The position numbers and the translations under genes were made by a program. A stretch of DNA of 32,104 nucleotides. Origin: Cellvibrionaceae bacterium. GTDB lineage: Bacteria; Pseudomonadota; Gammaproteobacteria; Pseudomonadales; Cellvibrionaceae. The stretch covers positions 1-32,104 of the forward strand of contig JAGKXD010000045.1 in the NCBI GenBank assembly GCA_021151525.1. Direction: 5' to 3'. The notes below the pieces were generated by a model. That model was given only the letters and a program-made list of their open reading frames with translations. It searched no databases and was not told the origin of the DNA. Shown here piece by piece: positions 15,346-23,553 of this stretch; position 1 is the stretch's first letter; each line of letters begins with the position of its first letter.

Positions 15346-15998
15346 TGGTGAACAACATGTCTCTCATTGAAAGCAAATTAAATCCTGAAACCATTACAGC
15401 TCGCCATTACGTTGCAGCAGGCGATTATTTTTTAGGTAAAATAAAACAAGGCCAAACTTTTCGTATTGTAGATTTGGAAGGCAATCAAGCTGCCGACGTT
15501 TTGTTTTACAACGCCAATGATCCCAGCGAACGCTACAGCGCTATGGACACCATTCGCACACAAGGCAATTTGTATTTAACTGCAGGTACAAAATTAATTT
15601 CTAATGCCAACCGCGAATTATTGGAAATTGTGGCTGATACTTGCGGCCGCCACGACACTCTTGGCGGAGCTTGCGCAACTGAAAGCAATACCGTTCGCTA
15701 CAGTCTGGAAAAACGTTGCATGCATGCATGCCGAGACAGCTGGATGCTCGCCGTTGCCGAACACCCGGAGTTTGGTATTAGCAAACGCGACATTACTCAC
15801 AATATTAATTTTTTTATGAACGTACCTGTTACTAGTTCAGGCGGTTTAACCTTTGAAGATGGAATTTCTGCACCGGGAAAATATGTAGAACTAACAGCCA
15901 AGATGGATATTGTGATGCTGATTTCCAATTGCCCGCAATTAAATAATCCCTGTAATGGTTATAACCCAACGCCGATTGAAGTGTTGGTTTGGAATTAG
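15345..15998 (+). CDS. cgdB: Carboxyguanidine deiminase subunit (urea carboxylase-associated protein 2, DUF1989)
   Basis: Shorter partner (217 residues) of the carboxyguanidine deiminase pair. It shows ADVLFYNANDPSERYSAMDT, LISNANRELLEIVADTCGRHDTLGGAC in overlapping blocks with likely metal or catalytic Cys and His residues, then ESNTVRY, DITHNINFFMNVPV and a closing LISNCPQLNNPCNGYNPTP. The DTCGRHDT motif is the family signature. The start at 15345 overlaps the previous stop (TAATG); an in-frame ATG at 15357 is an alternative. It forms a coupled pair with the preceding gene. It is followed by a 240-base gap holding a palindromic repeat and the guanidine-II riboswitch. The deiminase role comes from published work on this family; the assignment here is by similarity. 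Confidence 0.87.
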   Translation: MVNNMSLIESKLNPETITARHYVAAGDYFLGKIKQGQTFRIVDLEGNQAADVLFYNANDPSERYSAMDTIRTQGNLYLTAGTKLISNANRELLEIVADTCGRHDTLGGACATESNTVRYSLEKRCMHACRDSWMLAVAEHPEFGISKRDITHNINFFMNVPVTSSGGLTFEDGISAPGKYVELTAKMDIVMLISNCPQLNNPCNGYNPTPIEVLVWN

Positions 15999-16006
15999 TT
16001 GGATTC

Positions 16007-16104
16007 CGTCATCCTCGTGCAGAGGGGATCCAGCTGTTAGCTGTAAAACTTAATTCGATTATTTTTAAAATCAAGAGCTGGATCCCCGCTACGCGAGGAT
16101 GACG
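16007..16104. repeat. Palindromic extragenic repeat (REP/MITE-like)
   Basis: Two 29-base arms at 16007-16035 and 16076-16104 are inverted copies matching at 26 of 29 positions. Each arm carries CGTCATCCTCG at its outer end and GGGGATCCAGCT at its inner end, around a 40-base AT-rich centre. The GTCATCC...GGATCC sequence resembles widespread proteobacterial intergenic repeats. It lies between cgdB and the carboxylase, where it would form a large hairpin in the mRNA. Confidence 0.85.
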
Positions 16105-16183
16105 ACTGCATAGATGCAGGAGGTAGAGCAACGCAGGAGCAGTTGCCGACGACTCCCAAATAAATAACTATTGAAAATATCTT

Positions 16184-16232
16184 CAGTGGACGACCACTGT
16201 CGTATGAACACCAGCAGGACGGCCTGCCGGAG
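16184..16232 (+). promoter_or_regulatory. Guanidine-II riboswitch (mini-ykkC)
   Basis: Two hairpins carry the diagnostic ACGR tetraloops: CAGTGG-ACGA-CCACTG (16184-16199) and GCAGG-ACGG-CCTGC (16214-16227), joined by a 14-base linker. The second hairpin is followed directly by CGGAG, the ribosome binding site of the carboxylase gene starting at 16239. Loop-loop contact on guanidinium binding is known to free the ribosome binding site in this class, so translational activation by guanidine is expected. Confidence 0.93.
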
Positions 16233-16238
16233 CAAACC

Positions 16239-19200
16239 ATGTTTAACAAAGTATTAATCGCAAACCGCGGTGCCATTGCAACCCGCATTATTCGTACACT
16301 TAAAAAGCTCAATATAAAATCTGTTGCGGTTTATGCCGAATCTGATGCAGATAGTTTGCATGTTCGTCTCGCGGACGAATCCTATTGCTTAGGCGAAGGC
16401 GCTGCCGCACAAACCTATTTAGACCGTAAAAAAATTATTACTATCGCTCAACAAACTGGCGCGCAGGCAATTCACCCCGGCTACGGATTTTTAAGTGAGA
16501 ACTCCGGCTTCGTTGCAGAATGCGAAGCGGCAGGCTTGGTATTTATTGGCCCCACCGCCGAGCAAATGATTACCTTCGGTTTAAAACATAAAGCGCGCGA
16601 GCTGGCGCGAGCCGCTCATGTTCCTCTTTGCCCCGGCACTGATCTATTAAAAGATCTCGATGAAGCAGTACAAGCTGCCGCCACTATCGGCTACCCCGTC
16701 ATGTTGAAAAGTACTGCGGGTGGTGGCGGTATCGGTATGCAACTGTGTAACAGCGAAGCAGAATTAATTGGTGCTTTTGAAAGCGTTAAACGCTTAGGCA
16801 AAAATAACTTTGCTGATGATGGTGTGTTTTTAGAAAAATTTATCGCCGCTGCACGCCATATAGAAGTGCAAGTATTTGGCGATGGCAAAGGCACAGCCGT
16901 TGCGATTGGTGAACGCGATTGCTCAAGCCAACGCCGTAATCAAAAAGTAGTTGAGGAATGCCCTGCTCCCAATTTACCCGAAGCCCAACGCCATGCCATG
17001 CAGTTGACAGCAGAGAAATTGTTGGCCTCCGTAAATTACCGTAATGCAGGTACCGTAGAATTTATTTACGACTCTAAAGACGATAAATTTTATTTCCTTG
17101 AAGTAAACACTCGCCTACAAGTTGAACACGGTGTTACCGAAGAAGTCTACGGCGTTGATTTAGTTGAATGGATGTTACGCCAAGCAGCCAACGAACTTGA
17201 TGATTTAACAAGCTTGCGCGCACCATTAATTGCAAAAGGTCATTCCATTCAAGTGCGCGTTTACGCTGAAGACCCTGCACGCGATTTCCAACCCTGCGCA
17301 GGCCTACTCAGCAAAGTTGAATTTCCTGCAACTAATGAAAACCTTCGTATTGATTCCTGGATTGAAAGTGGCATTGAAGTGCCTGCTTACTTCGACCCCA
17401 TGCTTGCCAAAATTATTGTCCACGGTGAAAACCGCAATGGCGCATTGGAAAAATTGTCCAACGCATTAGATGCAACGGATTTATACGGCATTGAAACCAA
17501 CTTAGGTTATTTGCGCACACTCTTGAAAGATGAAACACTCTTAAGTGGTCGAATGACTACACGGTATTTAAACCAATTCAGTTTTAAACCAGCGCGAATA
17601 GATGTAATTCAAGGAGGAACCCAAACTACTATTCAAGATTACCCAGCGCGCACAGGCTACTGGCATATTGGCGTTCCACCCTCTGGCCCTTTTGATAATT
17701 ATTCGTTCCGCTTAGGCAATAGTTTATTAGGTAATGATGACCGCGCTGCAGGTTTGGAAATTACACTGCAAGGCCCCATTTTAAAATTTAGTTGCGATAC
17801 AAAAATTGTTTTAACCGGTGCCACTATAGATGCGAAGTTGGATGGTGAAGCAATCGCCACAAATCAAATCATCAATATTAAATCTGGTCAGCAATTACAA
17901 CTAGGCCGCATTACCGATCTCGGTGCTCGCACTTATTTGTGTGTAGCAGGTGGTATTCAATGCCCGGATTATTTAGGCGCTAAATCTACGTTTACCCTCG
18001 GTCAATTTGGTGGTCACAATGGTCGCGCGTTGCGCGCAGGTGATGTGCTTGCACTGGATGCACGCAATTGCAATCCTACACTTGAAAACAAATGCTTACC
18101 TGCACCTTTACAACCTGAAATAAATAACACTTGGCAACTACGTGTGATTTATGGTCCCCATGGTTCACCCGATTTTTTCACGCAAGACGATATAGATATA
18201 TTTTTCAAAACCGCGTGGGAAGTTCACTACAACTCCAGTCGCACTGGCATTCGCTTGATTGGCCCCAAACCTACTTGGGCGCGCACATCCGGCGGCGAAG
18301 CTGGTATGCATCCATCCAACATTCACGACAACGCCTACGCATTTGGTACGGTAGATTTTACCGGCGATATGCCAGTTATTCTTGGGCCCGATGGCCCATC
18401 GCTCGGCGGTTTTGTTTGCCCTGCAACTGTTATTAGTGCCGATTTATGGAAGCTCGGCCAATTGCGTGCCGGAGACAAAATTTATTTTATTCCCGTTAGT
18501 ATTGATGATGCAGTAGCGATTGAAGCCGCACAAAATTCAGATGTAAAAACATTGACGCAATCTGAAGTTAATTGGCAACAGGTAACGCCGTTCACACCCA
18601 TAGTCGCGCAATTGTCTAAAGCAACTTACGGTGAAGATATTGTTTACCGCGCTGCTGGCGATCATTTCTTGTTAGTAGAATATGGAGCTCTCGAACTCGA
18701 TATTAAATTGCGCTTCCGTGCACATGCACTTATGCAATGGCTGCAAAAAAATCCTGTGAAGGGGTTGCGCGAATTAACGCCGGGCATTCGCTCATTACAA
18801 GTACACTATAACAGCCAAGAAATTTCTCTTAGCGAATTGCTTGCTCATTTGCAACACGGCGAAACACAACTCATTACACAATTAGCTGAATTAAGTGTTC
18901 CCTCTCGTATCGTCCACATTCCATTAAGTTGGGATGACGAAGCTTGCCAATTGGCGATTCAAAAATATATTCAATCAGTACGCGACAACGCCCCTTGGTG
19001 CCCTAGCAATTTGGAGTTTATTCGCCGCATTAATGGCTTAGATTCTATTCAAGCCGTTAAAGATACCGTCTTCAATGCTTCTTATTTGGTGATGGGGTTG
19101 GGCGATGTTTATTTGGGCGCGCCTGTTGCTACACCTATTGATCCACGCCATCGCTTGGTAACCACAAAATATAATCCTGCACGCACATGGACTGCTGAAA

Positions 19201-19841
19201 ACTCTGTGGGCATTGGCGGCTCGTATATGTGCATCTATGGAATGGAAGGCCCAGGTGGCTACCAATTTGTTGGGCGCACTCTGCAAATGTGGAATCGTTA
19301 TCGCAAAACTTCAGAATTCAAACAACCTTGGCTGCTAAATTTCTTCGATCAAATTCGTTTCTATGAAGTGAGCAGCGATGAATTAAAACAAATTCGCCGC
19401 GACTTTCCACAAGGCCGCTACTCCATAAAAATTGAAGAAAGCCAATTCAGCTTGCATGAATACGAAAACTTTATTGCAAGCAACAGCGAATCCATTGCGC
19501 ACTTCACTGCACAACGTGAACAGGCTTTCGAAGAAGAATTGGCGCGCTGGCACGCTAACGGGCAATTCAATTACGAGCAAAAAGAAGCCAAGGAAGAAAG
19601 TAATGAAATAGCGATCCCTGATGATGCTATTCGGGTAGACAGTTCTGTATCTGGCAGTGTGTGGCAATCGTCGGTAAAGGTAGGTCAAGCTGTAAAGACT
19701 GGCGATGTGTTACTGGTACTTGAATCTATGAAAATGGAAATAAACATCACAGCACCTTGTGCAGGGACGGTAACACAAATTTTAAAAACTGAAGGAATGC
19801 GTGTTCAAGCGGGACAAACTTTAGTAGTGCTTGAAGATTAA
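16239..19841 (+). CDS. Biotin-dependent guanidine carboxylase (urea carboxylase family)
   Basis: ATP- and bicarbonate-dependent carboxylation of guanidine (annotated as urea carboxylase by default). The 1200 residues contain a biotin carboxylase part (about 1-450: FNKVLIANRGAIA, HPGYGFLSEN, the ATP-grasp Gly loop STAGGGGIGMQ, EVNTRLQVEHGVTE). A KipA-like carboxyltransferase half follows (from about 455: IQGGTQTTIQDYPARTGYW), then a KipI-like half (from about 790: YGEDIVYRAAGDHFLLVEYG) and a further conserved block with PIDPRHRLVTTKYNPARTW. A C-terminal biotinyl domain carries the target Lys in ESMKMEI (K1165). There is no fused allophanate hydrolase domain. The GGAG ribosome binding site is part of the guanidine-II riboswitch, which together with cgdA/cgdB argues for guanidine rather than urea. 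Residues that separate the two substrates in the carboxyltransferase site were not aligned here. Confidence 0.93.
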   Translation: MFNKVLIANRGAIATRIIRTLKKLNIKSVAVYAESDADSLHVRLADESYCLGEGAAAQTYLDRKKIITIAQQTGAQAIHPGYGFLSENSGFVAECEAAGLVFIGPTAEQMITFGLKHKARELARAAHVPLCPGTDLLKDLDEAVQAAATIGYPVMLKSTAGGGGIGMQLCNSEAELIGAFESVKRLGKNNFADDGVFLEKFIAAARHIEVQVFGDGKGTAVAIGERDCSSQRRNQKVVEECPAPNLPEAQRHAMQLTAEKLLASVNYRNAGTVEFIYDSKDDKFYFLEVNTRLQVEHGVTEEVYGVDLVEWMLRQAANELDDLTSLRAPLIAKGHSIQVRVYAEDPARDFQPCAGLLSKVEFPATNENLRIDSWIESGIEVPAYFDPMLAKIIVHGENRNGALEKLSNALDATDLYGIETNLGYLRTLLKDETLLSGRMTTRYLNQFSFKPARIDVIQGGTQTTIQDYPARTGYWHIGVPPSGPFDNYSFRLGNSLLGNDDRAAGLEITLQGPILKFSCDTKIVLTGATIDAKLDGEAIATNQIINIKSGQQLQLGRITDLGARTYLCVAGGIQCPDYLGAKSTFTLGQFGGHNGRALRAGDVLALDARNCNPTLENKCLPAPLQPEINNTWQLRVIYGPHGSPDFFTQDDIDIFFKTAWEVHYNSSRTGIRLIGPKPTWARTSGGEAGMHPSNIHDNAYAFGTVDFTGDMPVILGPDGPSLGGFVCPATVISADLWKLGQLRAGDKIYFIPVSIDDAVAIEAAQNSDVKTLTQSEVNWQQVTPFTPIVAQLSKATYGEDIVYRAAGDHFLLVEYGALELDIKLRFRAHALMQWLQKNPVKGLRELTPGIRSLQVHYNSQEISLSELLAHLQHGETQLITQLAELSVPSRIVHIPLSWDDEACQLAIQKYIQSVRDNAPWCPSNLEFIRRINGLDSIQAVKDTVFNASYLVMGLGDVYLGAPVATPIDPRHRLVTTKYNPARTWTAENSVGIGGSYMCIYGMEGPGGYQFVGRTLQMWNRYRKTSEFKQPWLLNFFDQIRFYEVSSDELKQIRRDFPQGRYSIKIEESQFSLHEYENFIASNSESIAHFTAQREQAFEEELARWHANGQFNYEQKEAKEESNEIAIPDDAIRVDSSVSGSVWQSSVKVGQAVKTGDVLLVLESMKMEINITAPCAGTVTQILKTEGMRVQAGQTLVVLED

Positions 19842-19947
19842 CCATCCAAGTACACAAAAGTGCGGCTCTATATTAACCCTTAATGAGTGTTCTATGAAAA
19901 TAAACAATATTAGACAAACCTCCATGACAACAAGCTTTAAGGAAGCA

Positions 19948-21015
19948 ATGAATCGTTTGGGGTTTCAAGGACTTTTAAAATTCATACTTATAGCTTTCGC
20001 AAGTATTTGTCTTGCAAATTCCGCATCTGCTAGTGAAAAGAAAACATCATTTACGATTGCATGGTCAATTTATGCGGGATGGATGCCTTGGGGCTTTGCA
20101 GGAGATAAAGGCATCGTAGAAAAATGGGCAAAAAAATACGGGCTGCAAATTAAAATCGTTTTAGTGAATGATTATGTATCCTCAATAGAACAATATAGCA
20201 AAGCCAAATTTGATGGCTGTGTCATGACCAATATGGATGCCATGACTATGCCTGCTGCAGCCGGGCTTGATAGCACAGCCTTAATTCTTGGCGACTACTC
20301 CAACGGCAATGACGCCGTTGTATTAAAAAACACCACGGATTTTATTGATATTAAAGGTCGTAACGTAAACCTTGTAGAATATTCTGTATCTCACTATCTT
20401 TTACTGCGCGCTTTAGAAAAACACGGTATGGCAGCGCACGATGTAAAAATCGTAAATACATCAGATGCAGAAATAGTCGGCGTATTAAAGAAGCCCAGTG
20501 TTAATGCAGCCACAGTATGGAACCCGCAATTAAGTTTTATCGTGGGGCAATCTGCAAACGTGCGTAAAGTGTTTACCTCAAAAGAAATTCCCGGCGAAAT
20601 TATCGATATGATGGTTGTCAACACCGATGCACTTAAAGCCAACCCTGATTTAGGAAAAGCCTTGGTCGGTGCATGGTTTGAAACTCTAGAGCTCATGTCA
20701 CGCAACGATGCAGACGGTAAAGCCGCACGAACCTATATGGCAAACACCGCAGGCACTACACTCGCCGATTACGATACTCAATTGCGCGATACTGAAATGT
20801 TTTACACGCCTACCAGTTCTTATCAGTTTTCTAACAACGCTAAACTTGCAAAGACTATGGAATTAGTACGAAACTTCTCTACCAAGATTGGCGTAAAAAA
20901 TACGGATGAAATTGGCGTGTTATTGCCAGATGGTTCAACACAGGGAAATAGCAAAAATATCAAACTTCGTTTTGATACACACTATGTGAAATTAGCAGTA
21001 GATAGATTGTTGTAA
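19948..21015 (+). CDS. ABC transporter periplasmic binding protein, guanidine locus (copy 2)
   Basis: Second periplasmic binding protein, clearly a paralogue of the one at 11827: WSIYAGWMPWGFAGDKG, WAKKYGLQIKI, CVMTNMDAMTMPAAAG, GDYSNGNDAVVLK and KNIKLRFDTHYVKLAVD all have close counterparts there. From the chosen ATG it has 355 residues and a compact signal peptide (MNRLGFQGLLKF... cut near SASA). AAGGA lies four bases upstream. In-frame ATGs at 19894 and 19924 would add a long N-terminal extension and have poorer sites. It lies about 100 bases after the carboxylase with no permease or ATPase of its own, so it probably docks on the same transporter with a different affinity or ligand. No separate riboswitch is seen before it. 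Confidence 0.85.
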   Translation: MNRLGFQGLLKFILIAFASICLANSASASEKKTSFTIAWSIYAGWMPWGFAGDKGIVEKWAKKYGLQIKIVLVNDYVSSIEQYSKAKFDGCVMTNMDAMTMPAAAGLDSTALILGDYSNGNDAVVLKNTTDFIDIKGRNVNLVEYSVSHYLLLRALEKHGMAAHDVKIVNTSDAEIVGVLKKPSVNAATVWNPQLSFIVGQSANVRKVFTSKEIPGEIIDMMVVNTDALKANPDLGKALVGAWFETLELMSRNDADGKAARTYMANTAGTTLADYDTQLRDTEMFYTPTSSYQFSNNAKLAKTMELVRNFSTKIGVKNTDEIGVLLPDGSTQGNSKNIKLRFDTHYVKLAVDRLL

Positions 21016-21030
21016 AAATTTCGCAAATAA

Positions 21031-21065
21031 AGCATGAGCAGAAAAATATGCTTTCTGCTCATGCT
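21031..21065. terminator. Bidirectional terminator between guanidine locus and sigma factor
   Basis: AGCATGAGCAGAAA (21031-21044) and its exact inverse (21052-21065) form a perfect 14-base stem with a seven-base loop between convergent genes. A T-rich stretch follows on the minus strand, and the stem base is A/T-rich in both directions. Confidence 0.75.
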
Positions 21066-21078
21066 ACTCACAACTCAA

Positions 21079-21606
21079 CTAATCCAATAAATATTCTCGC
21101 ATCATAGCTCTTGCTCGATGCAGTCTTGCCTTCACAGACTCACGCGTCAAATCCAACACTTGCGCAATATCATTTACCGATAGCTCTTCTATATCGCGTA
21201 ACAAAACAACTTCGCGATAATGTTCTGGCAAGGATTGAATTGCGCGCGATAAATCGCGGCGCAACTCTAGCTGATGACTATAGGCAAGTTGAGGATCATC
21301 ACCCATGCCCGCAATATCATCCGTTTTCATCATAACTTTGCGCATAAACCGCATACACTCGCGTTTAACAATCGCAAATAGCCAGCCTGAAAACGCACTC
21401 AATGCTTTTAGGGTTCCAATGCGGCTGTAGAGCAACCACAATGATTCCTGCACGGCATCTTCTACATCCTGAATTTTACAGCTGACCTTTGCGTACCGAC
21501 GAATATCCGGCTGAGCAATGATGAGCAACTGAATAATAGCGTCCCTGTCGCCTTTGCAGGCTGCATCCAATAAAATGGGATCAATGCGTGAATCACTCAG
21601 AGCCAT
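21079..21606 (-). CDS. ECF RNA polymerase sigma factor (sigma-70 family)
   Basis: A 175-residue extracytoplasmic-function sigma factor. Region 2 is visible as DIRRYAKVSCKIQDVEDAVQ...LWLLYSRIG and AFSGWLFAIVKRECMRFMRK. Region 4 is visible as AIQSLPEHYREVVLLRDIEE and the helix-turn-helix LSVNDIAQVLDLTRESVKARLHRAR (split here as overlapping motifs), which contacts the -35 element. The start codon overlaps the stop of the preceding small membrane protein gene as TAATG, so translation is coupled. No anti-sigma factor with a zinc-binding motif follows; instead a terminator and convergent genes lie downstream. Target promoters and the inducing stress are unknown. Confidence 0.9.
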   Translation of the reverse strand: MALSDSRIDPILLDAACKGDRDAIIQLLIIAQPDIRRYAKVSCKIQDVEDAVQESLWLLYSRIGTLKALSAFSGWLFAIVKRECMRFMRKVMMKTDDIAGMGDDPQLAYSHQLELRRDLSRAIQSLPEHYREVVLLRDIEELSVNDIAQVLDLTRESVKARLHRARAMMREYLLD

Positions 21607-21818
21607 TAGCTTTTCTCATTATCCAGCTTGCGGCCCACCAGCGCGCACATGGGGCAAAAGCCAACAAAGCCCGTTAACAGCGCGGTAAGCCCCGTTGCTA
21701 CAACAAGGTAACTCAACAAAGACGCTTGCATTCCTAAAATACCAAAAGCTATTACAGCAACCCCCACGAGAGCGCGAAACCCACGCTCCCAACCTGGAAC
21801 ATTTTTACGATAAAACAT
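21606..21818 (-). CDS. Small YgaP-like membrane protein (DUF2892)
   Basis: A 70-residue inner-membrane protein with two hydrophobic segments (GFRALVGVAVIAFGILGM and LLSYLVVATGLTALLTGF) and a CPMCALVG cysteine pair after the second. This is the usual plan of DUF2892/YgaP-type proteins, in which the segment may accompany thiol or sulfur chemistry. The start at 21818 has a strong AAGGAG box; a longer frame upstream is not supported. It precedes and overlaps the ECF sigma gene. It could act as a membrane regulator of that sigma factor, but this is speculation. Confidence 0.8.
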   Translation of the reverse strand: MFYRKNVPGWERGFRALVGVAVIAFGILGMQASLLSYLVVATGLTALLTGFVGFCPMCALVGRKLDNEKS

Positions 21819-21921
21819 AAGCGTCTCCTTAGTAAATGCACAAACAACAGGTTTGCACACACTATAAGAGGCATGAAAAGAGAATTTCGGTTCGCAAGTT
21901 CAAAAATATTTTTTATAACCA

Positions 21922-23403
21922 CTAGGCCGGTATAGTTCTATCCGCAGCCCACAATCTCAAACGCGCAATTTGCTCAGCCATAACAACAGATAATGGGCTG
22001 GTGTTGAGAATTTCCTGCAAGAGAATATCTGTCGTTAATTTGCTGCCATTCGCTGCAGCTGTGTACATGGCCGCAACAATCGCCTGTTCTATCTCTGAAC
22101 CGGAAAATCCGTTGGTGGCATTGGCGAGTTTGTTTACGTCAAACTCGGTGGCGAGCATATTGCGTTTGTTGATGTGAATAATAAAAACATCTTTACGCAC
22201 ATCGGCATCGGGTAAATCGACAAAAAAGATTTCATCCAAGCGCCCCTTGCGAATTAATTCGGGTGGCAGTTTGGAAATATCATTACTGGTCGCAACAATA
22301 AAGACTTTGGTTTTTCGTTCGGCCATCCACGTCAGCAATGTGCCTAATAAACGTTGGGAGACGCCGTTGTCGTTGCCCTCCTGCGCCATCCCTTTTTCAA
22401 TTTCATCCAACCAAATTACGCAAGGCGACATAGCATCGGCAAGTTTTAAAGCTTCGCGTAAATTGCGTTCGGTTTCGCCGTGGAATTTATTGTAGAGCGC
22501 GCCTATATCCAAACGCAGTAAGGCTAAACCCCATAAACCTGCTACAGCTTTTGCAGCCAGACTTTTTCCACCGCCTTGCACGCCCAATAGCAAAATACCT
22601 TTAGGCATATCGAGTTTGCTATCTTCAGTAAGAAATGCATCGCGACGCGTAATTAACCAGCGTTTTAAATTGTGCAGACCGCCGACTTGGGAAAAATCTT
22701 TTACGTTGGATTCAAAGCTCATAACGCCTTCCATATCTAACAACGCAAATTTTGCTTTGTTGATATCGTGAACATCGACTTCTGATAATTCACCATCAGC
22801 CCAAATTGCGATGCGCACCAAACGGCGCACATCGCTTACGCTTAGCCCCTGTAAATTATTCATCAATTTTTTGAGAGTAATGTTGTCAGTTTTTACGCGT
22901 GCGCCGCCGTGTTTATCAGACCACACTTTCGCCTCTTCGCGAATTACCTCCATAATTTTGTCGTCGCTTGGCAAAGCGAGCGTGTAGGAGCTGCTGTAGC
23001 GCGATAACTCAGGCGGCAAGCGCAATTGGTAACTTAAAAACACCAGCGTATGCGGCATAGCAAAATGATTGAGCGCAATATCTTTTAATAGGCGCACGAC
23101 ATTGGGTTGGCTTTCTAAAAAAGGATGTATATCGCAAAGCGCATAAATGCTGGGCTGCGTTTGGCTTTTAATATGTTTGAGCGCTTCTTCAACTTGATTT
23201 AGCTCACTGCCTTTGGGCACCAGTTGCGGGCCAAAATTAATGCGCGTTAAACCATCGGTCACCGACCAGCGATATAAATCTCGCCCTTGATTATTAGCGA
23301 CCATGGAGAGTACATCCAGAGCTTTCTTTTCTTCGAAGGTTTCAATCACTACCAAAGGAATGCGTGAATCGAGTAGGAGTTTTAATTCGTTGACGTCTTG
23401 CAC
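21922..23403 (-). CDS. Ycf46-like AAA ATPase
   Basis: A 493-residue cytoplasmic AAA+ ATPase of the Ycf46-like group. The N-terminal half (about 1-230) resembles a degenerate AAA domain, with VVIETFEEKKALDVL and YALCDIHPFL. The C-terminal half has Walker A GVQGGGKSLAAK, Walker B VIWLDEIEKG, sensor 1 VFIVATSND, and RKGRLDEIFFVDLP with the arginine finger. GFSGSEIEQAIVAAMYTA forms the small lid domain. In cyanobacteria Ycf46 is linked to photosynthesis regulation; in proteobacteria the role is unclear. The start is GTG at 23403 with GAGGG four bases upstream. It is divergent from coq7, with a shared 150-base intergenic region. Confidence 0.88.
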   Translation of the reverse strand: MQDVNELKLLLDSRIPLVVIETFEEKKALDVLSMVANNQGRDLYRWSVTDGLTRINFGPQLVPKGSELNQVEEALKHIKSQTQPSIYALCDIHPFLESQPNVVRLLKDIALNHFAMPHTLVFLSYQLRLPPELSRYSSSYTLALPSDDKIMEVIREEAKVWSDKHGGARVKTDNITLKKLMNNLQGLSVSDVRRLVRIAIWADGELSEVDVHDINKAKFALLDMEGVMSFESNVKDFSQVGGLHNLKRWLITRRDAFLTEDSKLDMPKGILLLGVQGGGKSLAAKAVAGLWGLALLRLDIGALYNKFHGETERNLREALKLADAMSPCVIWLDEIEKGMAQEGNDNGVSQRLLGTLLTWMAERKTKVFIVATSNDISKLPPELIRKGRLDEIFFVDLPDADVRKDVFIIHINKRNMLATEFDVNKLANATNGFSGSEIEQAIVAAMYTAAANGSKLTTDILLQEILNTSPLSVVMAEQIARLRLWAADRTIPA

Positions 23404-23553
23404 TTGTCCCTCGCAATTTTTTTATGCAGTTATTCAATGGGCTTTATAGTGCCAGAAAGTATAGCGCGCAGCAGTAAAACTGATCTCAAACAAAGCCTTA
23501 CTCGCTATTTTTGGTTACAATTCGCTTATTGTTTGAAATCCGAGGCAACCCAT

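Noticed and set aside
16239..19841. Possibility that the carboxylase is pyruvate or acyl-CoA carboxylase
   Set aside because: The KipA/KipI-type carboxyltransferase halves and the adjacent DUF1989 pair are specific to the urea/guanidine carboxylase family.
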